This document shows positions 1-5,815 of a DNA stretch of 7,224 bases, piece by piece; the first letter of the stretch is position 1; each line of letters begins with the position of its first letter. The stretch covers positions 1-7,224 of the forward strand of contig JASHVB010000488.1 in NCBI GenBank assembly GCA_030039695.1. Reading direction: 5' to 3'. The notes beneath the pieces were generated by a model, which worked only from the letters and a program-made list of their open reading frames with translations, ran no database searches and was not told the DNA's origin. This DNA is from Acetobacteraceae bacterium (GTDB taxonomy: Bacteria; Pseudomonadota; Alphaproteobacteria; Acetobacterales; Acetobacteraceae). The translations under genes and the position numbers were made by a program.

Positions 1-1124
1 ATGCGCATGGCCATTTCCACGGCGGTGAGCGCGCCCAGCAGCATCGGCTCGTTCAGATCGCCCAGGTGGCCGATGCGGAAGACCGTGCCGTTCAGCTTGC
101 CCAGGCCGCCGCCCAGCGACACGTTGAATCGCTGCCGGGCGCAGCGGCGGATCGTCTCGGCGTCGTAGCCCTGGGGCATCAGGATCGTGGTGACAGAGTC
201 CGAATACCGCGAGGGGTTGGTGCAGAAGAGCTGCGGGCCGTTGTTGCCGGCCCAGACCTTCGCCGCACGGCGCGTTGCCTCGGCCAGGCGCGTGTGACGG
301 GCGAAGACGTTCTGCAAGCCTTCTTCGTCGATCAGCCGGACGGATTCGCGCAGGCCGTAGAAAATGTTGACGGGCAGTGTGCCGATAAAGCTCTTCTGCG
401 GGCGCTGCTGCATCAGGGTCCAGTCGAAATAGAAGCGCTTCAGTTTGGCGTTCGCGTGCGCCGCCATGCCCTTGCTGGAGACGCCGGTGAAGCTCAAGCC
501 GGTGGGCAACATCAGGCCCTTCTGGCTGCCTCCGACGACGCAGTCGATCTTCCATTCGTCCATGCGGAAATCGAGCGAACCAAGCGAGGAGATGGTGTCC
601 ACCAGGAACAACGCCGGATGCCGTGTGTCGTCGATTGCGGCGCGGATTTCCTCGAGCGGCAGCTTCATGCCGGTGGCAGTCTCGTTGTGTACGGCGCAGA
701 CCGCCTTCACCGCGTGCGCCTTGTCGGCGGCCAGCGCGTCGCGCACTGCAGCAATATCAACGCCACGGCGCCAGTCGGCAGCGATACTTTGCACGTCAAG
801 ACCATGGGCGCGCGCCATATTCGCCCACTCATCGGAGAAATAGCCCGATTCCAGCACAATGATGCGGTCGCCGGGCGACAGCAGATTGGTCAGGCTGGCC
901 TCCCAGGCGCCGTGGCCGGAGGCATTGTACATGAACAGATGCTGGGTGGTCTGCAGCACGCGCTTCACACCGGCCACAGCGGCATCGTAGACTTCGACGA
1001 ACTCGGGGTCGTTAAAGTCGATGCTGTTGCGGTCCATTGCTCGCAGCACCGAATCCGGCATGTTGGTCGGGCCGGGGTTGGCGAAGAAATGTCGGCCGCG
1101 GGGCTTCGGCAGGGTGGCGCTCAT
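1..1124 (-). CDS. Class V aminotransferase, serine/alanine-glyoxylate type (3' end cut by window edge)
   Basis: A PLP-dependent cytosolic aminotransferase. Members of this family transfer the amino group of serine, alanine or a related donor to glyoxylate, giving glycine. The frame reads from ATG at 1124 to the left edge: 374 codons and no stop. Relatives run near 400 residues, so about 20-30 C-terminal residues are missing. Visible landmarks: N-terminal NPGPTNMP (16-23), cofactor-phosphate loop ASGHGAWEA (68-76), HNETATG (146-152), the PLP-ring aspartate in LVDTISSLGS (D176), the Schiff-base lysine in GGSQKGLMLP (K202), and the carboxylate-binding arginine in FRIGHLGD (R350). The start is backed by AGAGGA at 1132-1137, 7 nt upstream. 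The family and the intact active site are clear. The exact donor (serine, alanine, aspartate or ureidoglycine) cannot be read from motifs, so no symbol is given. It is transcribed away from the neighbouring channel pseudogene. Confidence 0.93.
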   Translation of the reverse strand, partial: MSATLPKPRGRHFFANPGPTNMPDSVLRAMDRNSIDFNDPEFVEVYDAAVAGVKRVLQTTQHLFMYNASGHGAWEASLTNLLSPGDRIIVLESGYFSDEWANMARAHGLDVQSIAADWRRGVDIAAVRDALAADKAHAVKAVCAVHNETATGMKLPLEEIRAAIDDTRHPALFLVDTISSLGSLDFRMDEWKIDCVVGGSQKGLMLPTGLSFTGVSSKGMAAHANAKLKRFYFDWTLMQQRPQKSFIGTLPVNIFYGLRESVRLIDEEGLQNVFARHTRLAEATRRAAKVWAGNNGPQLFCTNPSRYSDSVTTILMPQGYDAETIRRCARQRFNVSLGGGLGKLNGTVFRIGHLGDLNEPMLLGALTAVEMAMR

Positions 1125-1220
1125 GCGGGGATCCTCTGTGCGGGCGGGCCGGGCGGCTCGCGCGGGCGCATAGGCGTCCGGATAACCTGATTTGTAAAGG
1201 GCGGATGGCGCGGGGCTGGC
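1125..1220. promoter_or_regulatory. Divergent intergenic region between aminotransferase and channel pseudogene
   Basis: This 96-bp gap separates two head-to-head genes, so it should hold the aminotransferase promoter and the former promoter of the pseudogene. On the minus strand a TTTACA hexamer (positions 1194-1199) resembles a -35 box, but no good -10 box follows at 16-18 bp. No operator-like repeat is evident. The regulatory role is inferred from gene orientation only. Confidence 0.35.
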
Positions 1221-1811
1221 ATGAACCGGGAACGGCTGACCGCATTCAGCGACGGCGTGATCGCAATCATCATCACGATCATGGTGCTGGACCTACGTCC
1301 GCCGGCTAGGCCCGACTAGGTGGCGCTGTTAGGGATTCTGCCGTCCTTTTTGACCTATACGCTGAGCTTTCTCTACGTCGCGATCTACTGAAACAATCAC
1401 CACCACTTGCTGCACACGGTCCGTTACGTCACCGGCCCGATCATGTGGGCCAACATGGCGCTACTGTTCTTTTTGTCGTTGACGCCATTCGCGACTGCAT
1501 GGCTTGGCGCGCATTACCGGGCGCCGGTGCCAACGGCGGTATAAGGAATCGCGCTGCTATTGCCGGCGATCGCTTACTACGTGCTTGAGACCACGATCAT
1601 CGCGGCCGAAGGGCGCGAATCAGTGCTGGCGCAGGCGTTGGGGCGGGATCTGAAAGGCAAGGCGTCGATGGCGCTGTATGCGCTGGCAGTGGGGCTGGCG
1701 TTCGTCGATCCTTGGCTGTCGTTTGGGATATATACGCTGGTGGCGGCCTTATGGCTGGTGCCGGACCGGCGGATCGAGCGCAATTTGCCGAAGGTGAGCG
1801 AGCGGCGGTGA
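1221..1811 (+). pseudogene. TMEM175/DUF1211 family potassium-channel-like protein, broken by three nonsense codons
   Basis: Read through, the frame gives 196 residues, the usual length of bacterial TMEM175 (DUF1211) proteins, which form six-helix tetrameric K+ channels in the inner membrane. It opens with the family hallmark RxxxFSD (R5 to D11, then GVIAIIITIMVL), followed by an NNHHHLLH segment after helix 2 (58-65), a PFATAWLG segment (89-96), AYYVLE (118-123) and a C-terminal LVPDRRIE (179-186). All are in register. Three stops interrupt it: TAG at 1317-1319 (codon 33), TGA at 1389-1391 (codon 57) and TAA at 1542-1544 (codon 108). The TGA lies where relatives usually carry Trp before NNHHH, and the TAA lies where a Tyr is common before Gly, so simple substitutions explain both. 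There is no frameshift. All three stop types occur, so stop-codon reassignment is unlikely. The upstream SD is weak. The longest uninterrupted piece, from a TTG near 1560, lacks the pore-lining first helix and is unlikely to work alone. Confidence 0.88.
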
Positions 1812-1880
1812 GTAAAGCGCTTTGTTGGCATTCTTTCTTCGCCGCTCTCCTCGCAATGCCGTACCACCGGCCGGCTAGGC
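1812..1880. other. Convergent spacer
   Basis: This is the 69-bp gap between the 3' ends of the channel pseudogene and the SRPBCC gene. It holds a weak GGCATT/AATGCC inverted repeat with a loop of about 22 nt and a palindromic AAAGCGCTTT. Neither is followed by a clear T-run, so no terminator is called. Confidence 0.3.
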
Positions 1881-2318
1881 TTAGTGTAGTTCGTGGAGCT
1901 TCACGTCGTTCGGCCACGCCGCGCCCTTGCCGGTTTCCACTAGCGACCTGAGGCTCAGCAGGAACGTCGCCCACTTGGTGCTGCAGAAATGCATGAACTC
2001 GACCGGCTCGCGCCAGCCTTCGTGTTTGAACAGCACCATCGTGCAGTCACCTTCTTGGCGGAGCCGCCACACGATCTTGGTGCCGACCCACTCATCCGGC
2101 CCTTCGACGACCTCCCAGCGCACGCGACCGGAGGGATCAGCCTCGAGGAGCTTCATGTCGAAGCCGTTGTCGCCACCGAAGCGGAAGCGAATCACGTCGC
2201 CATCCAAATCCGTGGTCTCGGTCCACCAGCCGGCGAGGCCATCGCGCGTGGTCAGCGCTTTGTAGGTGGCGTCCGGAGACGGCGACTTGATGCCAATCAT
2301 GTGCAAGATATCAGGCAT
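1881..2318 (-). CDS. SRPBCC (START/Bet v1-like) protein, AHSA1 type
   Basis: A 145-aa cytosolic protein that looks like a single SRPBCC domain of the AHSA1/polyketide-cyclase group. These proteins form a deep hydrophobic pocket and usually bind or process small lipophilic ligands. Seen: an N-terminal strand and helix with SPDATYKALTT (14-24), the characteristic GLAGWWT turn (27-33), a strand-rich centre including GGDNGFDMKLLEADP (48-62) and VRWEVVEGP (66-74), and a long C-terminal helix around TKWATFLLSLRSLVETG (114-130) that would close the pocket. The ATG at 2318 is preferred because AGAAGGA lies 10 nt upstream at 2329-2335 and homology begins there. The frame stays open upstream, but that stretch would overlap the DUF899 gene. 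It is the last gene of a minus-strand run, 47 bp after the DUF899 stop. Specific ligand and reaction are unknown. Confidence 0.9.
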   Translation of the reverse strand: MPDILHMIGIKSPSPDATYKALTTRDGLAGWWTETTDLDGDVIRFRFGGDNGFDMKLLEADPSGRVRWEVVEGPDEWVGTKIVWRLRQEGDCTMVLFKHEGWREPVEFMHFCSTKWATFLLSLRSLVETGKGAAWPNDVKLHELH

Positions 2319-2328
2319 TGTCAGTGCA

Positions 2329-2335
2329 TCCTTCT
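2329..2335 (-). promoter_or_regulatory. Ribosome binding site deciding the SRPBCC start
   Basis: The minus strand reads AGAAGGA here, 10 nt before the ATG at 2318. It supports the 145-aa product over a 231-aa version that would begin inside the upstream DUF899 gene. Confidence 0.65.
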
Positions 2336-2365
2336 GTTCCTGGATGTGCAGATTCGTCAGGTGAG

Positions 2366-3130
2366 CTAACGCCGGCGGTATTCGTCGTGACGACGGAGCC
2401 AGCGGCCGGTTTCGTTGCGCCCCATGGGCGCGCGGTCGAACCACGGGTACATGCCCCAGATGGCATCCAGGCCGCGCGAATAGGTGGAGTAGGTGTGGTA
2501 GACGAGGCCGTCCTCGCGCACGAAGGCGCTCAGGCCGGGCCGATCGCGTGACCATGTTGCCGCGTCGGTGCCACATGTGGCGGCGAGCTGCGCGACCGCC
2601 GGTGGCACCGGTGTCGCATCCATCGCGTGGCCGCCGCGTTCGTAATTGTATTCGATAGTGCCGGCGCGCTGCTGCTCTTCGGTGAATGACACGTTGAAGT
2701 CGAAGTTGAAGTCACCATCGTGTGAGGATGCCCAAGGGAAGGTCCAGCCCATGCGCTGCTTGTAGGTGTGCAGTTTGGCCAGCGGTGCGCGCGACACTGC
2801 CCAGAGCATCACGTCATGATTGGCGAGGTGCGTGACGAAACCATTGAAGCCATCAGCGATCGCCGAGCATGAGGGGCAACCGGCCTTGTAGTCGGGGCCA
2901 AACATGAAGTGATAGACGAGAAGCTGCGAGCATCCCTGGAAGAGGTCGGCAAGCGACGCGGTGCCGTCGTCGGTTTCGAACCGATAGTCCTTGTCGATGC
3001 GCACCCATGGCAGCGCTTGACGTTGCTGCGCCACTTCGTCGCTGCGTCGTGTCAGATCCTTCTCAGCCCTCAGGAGTGAAAGCCGTGCGTCCAGCCAGTC
3101 TTCCCGTGTGCCGGTGGCGTGCGTTGTCAT
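2366..3130 (-). CDS. DUF899 family thioredoxin-fold protein (putative dithiol-disulfide oxidoreductase)
   Basis: A 254-aa protein of the DUF899 family, described as thioredoxin-like and predicted to act in thiol-disulfide exchange; the substrate is not known. After a helical N-terminus (about 1-40) comes an entry motif WVRIDKDYRFET (42-53), then a thioredoxin-like strand LLVYHFMFGPD (70-80) and a redox-type CPSC motif (C85, C88) in AGCPSCSAIADGF. Further family signatures are ANHDVMLWAVSRAPLAKL (103-120), a GWTFPWASS segment (128-136), the FNFDFNVSF run (141-149) and a C-terminal VYHTYSTYSRGLD (210-222). Length is typical and the CxxC is intact. There is no signal peptide, so a cytoplasmic location is likely. 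The start at 3130 has a strong SD on the minus strand, GGAGGAG at 3137-3143. It lies 14 nt after the stop of the small membrane protein and 47 nt before the SRPBCC start, consistent with co-transcription. Confidence 0.92.
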   Translation of the reverse strand: MTTHATGTREDWLDARLSLLRAEKDLTRRSDEVAQQRQALPWVRIDKDYRFETDDGTASLADLFQGCSQLLVYHFMFGPDYKAGCPSCSAIADGFNGFVTHLANHDVMLWAVSRAPLAKLHTYKQRMGWTFPWASSHDGDFNFDFNVSFTEEQQRAGTIEYNYERGGHAMDATPVPPAVAQLAATCGTDAATWSRDRPGLSAFVREDGLVYHTYSTYSRGLDAIWGMYPWFDRAPMGRNETGRWLRRHDEYRRR

Positions 3131-3136
3131 TGTTCA

Positions 3137-3143
3137 CTCCTCC
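3137..3143 (-). promoter_or_regulatory. Strong ribosome binding site of the DUF899 gene
   Basis: The minus strand reads GGAGGAG, 6 nt before the ATG at 3130. It lies across the stop codon region of the upstream small gene, so the two genes are closely coupled. Confidence 0.7.
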
Positions 3144-3144
3144 G

Positions 3145-3441
3145 TCAGTTGGTGATAGCGTGGTGGGTGTTAGGCGTGTGGTGAGACGCCGGATCAGAAG
3201 CGACGCACCGGGCGACGAGCAACTTCAGCCAAGGCGGTGAATGGAAAGCGCTCATCAAGAGATACATGCTGGTCATGCCGCCCAGCGGCGACGAACTGTG
3301 CATAAGGCCGCAGACGTCCTGCGGGACAGCAGAGGAGGTGCCGGCGACCATCGCCATGACCGCGAAGGTCGGCGCGGCTGCGAGACAAAGCCAATCGGCC
3401 GTCGTCTTGTCTTTGTGTGCGTTTACCGTTTGCGTCGTCAT
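3145..3441 (-). CDS. Small two-helix membrane protein of unknown function
   Basis: A 98-aa protein with two hydrophobic segments, roughly residues 17-36 (from DWLCLAAAPTFAVMAM) and 54-76 (GGMTSMYLLMSAFH and following WLKLL). The short loop between them carries a Cys (C44). The N-terminus is polar and Lys-rich (HKDKTTADW) and the tail is His-rich and polar. Inner-membrane location is predicted. The ATG at 3441 is chosen over the much longer open frame (to 3966) because GGAAGGAG lies 10 nt upstream at 3452-3459, and because sequence further upstream is the antisense of the divergent regulator. It is the first gene of the run and ends 14 bp before DUF899. I recall similar small proteins beside DUF899 genes in other proteobacteria, but I cannot name a function. 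Confidence 0.75.
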   Translation of the reverse strand: MTTQTVNAHKDKTTADWLCLAAAPTFAVMAMVAGTSSAVPQDVCGLMHSSSPLGGMTSMYLLMSAFHSPPWLKLLVARCVASDPASHHTPNTHHAITN

Positions 3442-3529
3442 AGCTGTACGACTCCTTCCGCCCTCTGACGCGCGGTAGATTGGCGTTGCGGCATCGGGGG
3501 GTGGGAGTGACAAGTGTGGCGGGATTCTG
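3442..3529. promoter_or_regulatory. Shared divergent promoter region of the DUF899 module
   Basis: Only 88 bp separate the starts of the small membrane protein (minus) and the HTH regulator (plus). Both promoters, and probably the regulator's own binding site, must lie here or within the gene ends. The minus-strand SD (3452-3459) is inside it. I see no convincing -35/-10 pair and no strong dyad. The regulatory role is inferred from layout. Confidence 0.5.
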
Positions 3530-4750
3530 ATGGATTCGCTGATCACGGCGGCGGGACGCGCGCTGGCCGCGGGTGATCCGCTCGGCGCGCTGAACCGCGT
3601 CGCGTTACGCGAGGATCCGCCAGCATTGGCGCTTCGTGGCATTGCGATGGCGCAGCTTGGCGACCTTGACCGGGCGAAGCTGCTGCTACGCCGCGCGGCG
3701 CGTGGTTTCGGTGCGCGCGAGGTCGTGGCCCGTGCGCGGTGTATCGTCGCTGAGGCCGAGATAGCCCTGGTGTCGCGCGATCTGGGCTTTTCGGCGAAGA
3801 CACTCGAGGCTGCACGCGTGGCACTCGAGGCACATGGCGACCGTCTGAACGCGTCGCACGCTCGGTATCTCGAGGTGCGACGGCTGCTGCTGATCGGGCA
3901 CCTCGACGAGGCGGAACACGCGCTGTCAGCGCTCAGCCCGACGTATTTGCCGGCGGCGTTGCGCACTGTTCATGAGCTGGCCGTAGCGGGCATCGCTCTG
4001 CGGCGGCTCCGAACCCAGATCGCACGGGCGGCGCTCACCGAGGCTGGGAATGCAGCCCGCCAAACCGGGATCCCCGCACTGACGGCGGAGGTGGAAAGCG
4101 CGTGGCTCGTGCTGAACGCGCCGGCGGCGCGGCTGATCGCACGGGGCGAGGTGCGACCCCTTTTGCTCGATGAAGTCGAAGCATTACTGGAGTCCCAAGC
4201 GCTCGTCGTGGACGCGTGCCGGTACGTAGTGCGCGAGGGCGACGCGGCAGTGTCGCTGGCTACGCGCCCGGTGCTGTTTACGTTGGCACGCGCGCTGGGC
4301 GAGGCCTGGCCTGCCGACATGACGCGCGACGCGCTCGTGGCACGCGCATTCCGCGCGAGGGTTGCCGATGAATCGCATCGTGCGCGCCTGCGCGTGGAAA
4401 TGGGGCGGCTGCGGGCAGCGCTGCGTACGCTGGCCGACGTCACGGCGACGCCGCGCGGCTTTGCGCTGACGCCGCATGGCGCGCGGGAGGTGCTGGTGCT
4501 GGCTCGGCCGGTCGAAGAAGAACATGCCGCGGTGCTGGCGTTCCTCGCTGACGGCGAATCCTGGTCGAGCTCAGCGCTGGCGCTGGCGCTCGGCACCAGC
4601 CAGCGCACGGTGCAGCGGGCACTTGACTCGCTGGCGGTCGGCCGGAAGGTGCAGTGGTTTGGCCGCGGGCGGGCGCGTCGCTGGATGACGCCGCCCGTGA
4701 CTGGACTCGCGACAACGTTGTTACTCCCGGCGCAGCTGCCGGGTGATTAG
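3530..4750 (+). CDS. Helix-turn-helix transcriptional regulator with helical-repeat N-terminus
   Basis: A 406-aa cytosolic protein, probably a DNA-binding regulator. Residues 1-190 are Ala/Leu/Arg-rich paired helices of TPR-like appearance (ALRGIAMAQLGDLDRAKLLL, 34-53; LLLIGHLDEAEHALSAL, 119-135). Residues about 240-316 resemble an OmpR/SARP-type winged helix: ARAFRARVADESHRARLRVEMGRLR contains a recognition-helix-like segment, and RGFALTP (309-315) fits the wing hairpin. Residues about 330-390 form a second winged helix: AVLAFLADGESWSS, then ALALGTSQRTVQRALDSL (351-368) as helix-turn-helix, then a basic wing (WFGRGRARRW). The ATG at 3530 has a modest GGCGGGA upstream, and no in-frame start lies before it. 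It faces the DUF899 run and is followed after 38 bp by the propeller gene, so control of the module is a reasonable inference. The inducer is unknown. Confidence 0.85.
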   Translation: MDSLITAAGRALAAGDPLGALNRVALREDPPALALRGIAMAQLGDLDRAKLLLRRAARGFGAREVVARARCIVAEAEIALVSRDLGFSAKTLEAARVALEAHGDRLNASHARYLEVRRLLLIGHLDEAEHALSALSPTYLPAALRTVHELAVAGIALRRLRTQIARAALTEAGNAARQTGIPALTAEVESAWLVLNAPAARLIARGEVRPLLLDEVEALLESQALVVDACRYVVREGDAAVSLATRPVLFTLARALGEAWPADMTRDALVARAFRARVADESHRARLRVEMGRLRAALRTLADVTATPRGFALTPHGAREVLVLARPVEEEHAAVLAFLADGESWSSSALALALGTSQRTVQRALDSLAVGRKVQWFGRGRARRWMTPPVTGLATTLLLPAQLPGD

Positions 4751-4788
4751 CGTTGCGTGATGTAAAGATTACTCAATGAGGCGGAACC

Positions 4789-5427
4789 GTGAGGACGTCA
4801 GCAGCCGAAATCCTGCGTGAATATGGACCCTTTCCGGGCGCCAGCCGCGTGAATGGGGTGACATATGACGGTCAGAACGTCTGGTTCGCGTCCGGCGACA
4901 AGCTGACCGCGCTGGACCCTGCAAGCGGAACGGCGCTGCGTTCGATCGATGTCGCCTCGCATGCGGGTACAGCGTTCGATGGACAGCATCTGTTTCAGAT
5001 AGCCGAGAATCGCATTCAGAAGATCGATCCACAGACCGGCGTCGTCGTGTCTACGATTCCAGCACCGGGTGGCGGAGGAGATTCGGGTTTGGCCTGGGCA
5101 GAAGGGATGCTGTGGGTCGGGGAATATCGGGCGCGGAAGATCCACCAGGTCGATCCGCAAACCGGGGCAGTTCTGCGCACGATCGAATCCAATCGCTTCG
5201 TCACCGGCGTTACATGGGTCGATGGCGAGCTGTGGCACGCAACGTGGGAAGGCGAGGAGAGTGAGTTACGGCGGATCGATCCCGCGACCGGTGAAGTACT
5301 GGAACGGCTGCAGATGCCAGAGGGCACGGGCATTTCTGGGCTGGAGTCGGATGGCGGCGATCAGTTCTTCTGCGGCGGCGGAAGTAGCGGGACGGTAAGG
5401 GCGGTGCGACGACCGAGGCGGAGATAG
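4789..5427 (+). CDS. Beta-propeller protein (Vgb/SMP-30/glutamine cyclotransferase-like)
   Basis: A 212-aa protein made of about five repeats of some 30-40 residues, each with the pattern 'LWxa...i..iDPxTGxvl.ti'. Examples: NVWFASGDKLTALDPASG (30-47), LFQIAENRIQKIDPQTG (68-84), LWVGEYRARKIHQVDPQTG (108-126), LWHATWEGEESELRRIDPATG (148-168), then FFCGGGSSGTVRAV (193-206). This is a beta-propeller. Related annotations include glutamine cyclotransferase, Vgb lyase and gluconolactonase-like proteins, but no catalytic signature of one enzyme can be assigned. There is no signal peptide, which is unusual for glutamine cyclotransferases. The start is GTG at 4789 behind a weak GAGGCGG; the nearby ATG at 4776 is out of frame. 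It begins 38 bp after the HTH regulator on the same strand and probably shares its transcript. The last residues (RRPRRR) are strongly basic. Confidence 0.85.
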   Translation: MRTSAAEILREYGPFPGASRVNGVTYDGQNVWFASGDKLTALDPASGTALRSIDVASHAGTAFDGQHLFQIAENRIQKIDPQTGVVVSTIPAPGGGGDSGLAWAEGMLWVGEYRARKIHQVDPQTGAVLRTIESNRFVTGVTWVDGELWHATWEGEESELRRIDPATGEVLERLQMPEGTGISGLESDGGDQFFCGGGSSGTVRAVRRPRRR

Positions 5428-5567
5428 ACGCCCCGCTCGCGCCCGCCAGAACGGTGCACTGCTGATATCAAAAGGTGATTTGCGCGACTTTCCTCGCATC
5501 CCTGGCAGACATACTTTGATCCACAGGATATGGTGCAAACTTCGCCGCGGGCTTCCCGGCGATACCG

Positions 5568-5603
5568 GCGGGTCGGTTTGGCTCGGGGGCTCCACCGACC
5601 CGC
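5568..5603. repeat. Perfect 10-bp inverted repeat (possible hairpin)
   Basis: GCGGGTCGGT at 5568-5577 is matched by ACCGACCCGC at 5594-5603 across a 16-nt loop. It is not followed by a T-run, so it does not look like a standard intrinsic terminator. It could be an RNA stem in the transporter leader or a dyad for a DNA-binding protein. Confidence 0.6.
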
Positions 5604-5611
5604 AGCGGCTT

Positions 5612-5632
5612 TCGGCTTCGCCGACAATCGGC
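5612..5632. repeat. Alternating TCGGC/GCCGA arms (mutually exclusive hairpins)
   Basis: TCGGC at 5612-5616, GCCGA at 5620-5624 and TCGGC at 5628-5632 are each separated by 3 nt. The central arm can pair with either flank but not both. The arms are short (5 bp), so function is uncertain. Confidence 0.4.
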
Positions 5633-5645
5633 ACCTGTCACGCCA

Positions 5646-5674
5646 GCCACCGGGACCAATGATCGTTCGGTGGC
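5646..5674. repeat. Perfect 7-bp inverted repeat
   Basis: GCCACCG at 5646-5652 is matched by CGGTGGC at 5668-5674 across 15 nt. Two further G-T wobbles could extend the stem inward. It is the third dyad in the non-coding stretch ahead of the transporter. Confidence 0.4.
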
Positions 5675-5802
5675 CAGCCTTGCGTAACCGGACCCGAGCA
5701 CCAACAGGAGAAGGAGAGAGCCACAGAGCGCTTTACCGGTTTGCAAAATCAGCTGAGCATCGCGACGAGGCAGGCTGCGTCATGGTGCCGGCCCCAGAGC
5801 TC

Positions 5803-5810
5803 GGAGGAAA
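5803..5810 (+). promoter_or_regulatory. Ribosome binding site deciding the MFS start
   Basis: GGAGGAAA lies 8 nt (counted from GGAGG) before the ATG at 5816. It fixes the start there rather than at an upstream in-frame TTG at 5741, which has no SD at a proper distance. Confidence 0.8.
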
Positions 5811-5815
5811 CGAAC

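Larger units (their letters stand above)
5428..5815. other. 388-bp intergenic stretch with inverted repeats, upstream of the MFS gene
   Basis: I found no supportable gene here on either strand. The content is three sets of inverted repeats between 5568 and 5674 and a purine-rich tract AGGAGAAGGAGAGAG (5706-5720). A weak sigma70-like pair, CAGACA (5506-5511) and TATGGT (5529-5534) with 17-bp spacing, would place a transcript start just ahead of the repeats. A minus-strand frame at 5468-5746 begins with a signal-peptide-like hydrophobic stretch but needs a TTG start, has no SD and matches no family I know. The region probably carries the transporter's promoter and a long leader; that is inference. 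Confidence 0.45.

Noticed and set aside
66..1190. 374-aa open frame on the plus strand, and smaller frames at 445-843 and 623-862
   Set aside because: Antisense to the aminotransferase, whose active-site motifs are clear. The translation shows no family features and no SD.
1302..1880. 11-bp direct repeat GCCGGCTAGGC near 1302-1312 and 1870-1880, flanking most of the channel pseudogene
   Set aside because: Eleven bases recur by chance in a GC-rich 7-kb window, and nothing else suggests a mobile element.
1881..2576. 231-aa version of the SRPBCC protein
   Set aside because: The extra N-terminus overlaps the DUF899 coding sequence and is not SRPBCC-like. The SD at 2329-2335 supports the start at 2318.
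3145..3966. 273-aa minus-strand frame including the small membrane protein
   Set aside because: The part beyond 3441 is antisense to the HTH regulator and has Ser/Arg/Ala-rich shadow composition.
5503..5519. Sigma54-like TGGCAG followed by TTTGA
   Set aside because: The spacing to the second element is 2 bp too long and the GC of the -12 element is absent.
5468..5746. 92-aa minus-strand frame with a signal-peptide-like N-terminus
   Set aside because: It needs a TTG start without an SD, the remainder resembles no family I recognise, and the hydrophobic run comes from the complement of a purine-rich tract.
5741..5815. N-terminal extension of the MFS protein from a TTG
   Set aside because: No SD at a proper distance, while the ATG at 5816 has GGAGGAAA 8 nt upstream.
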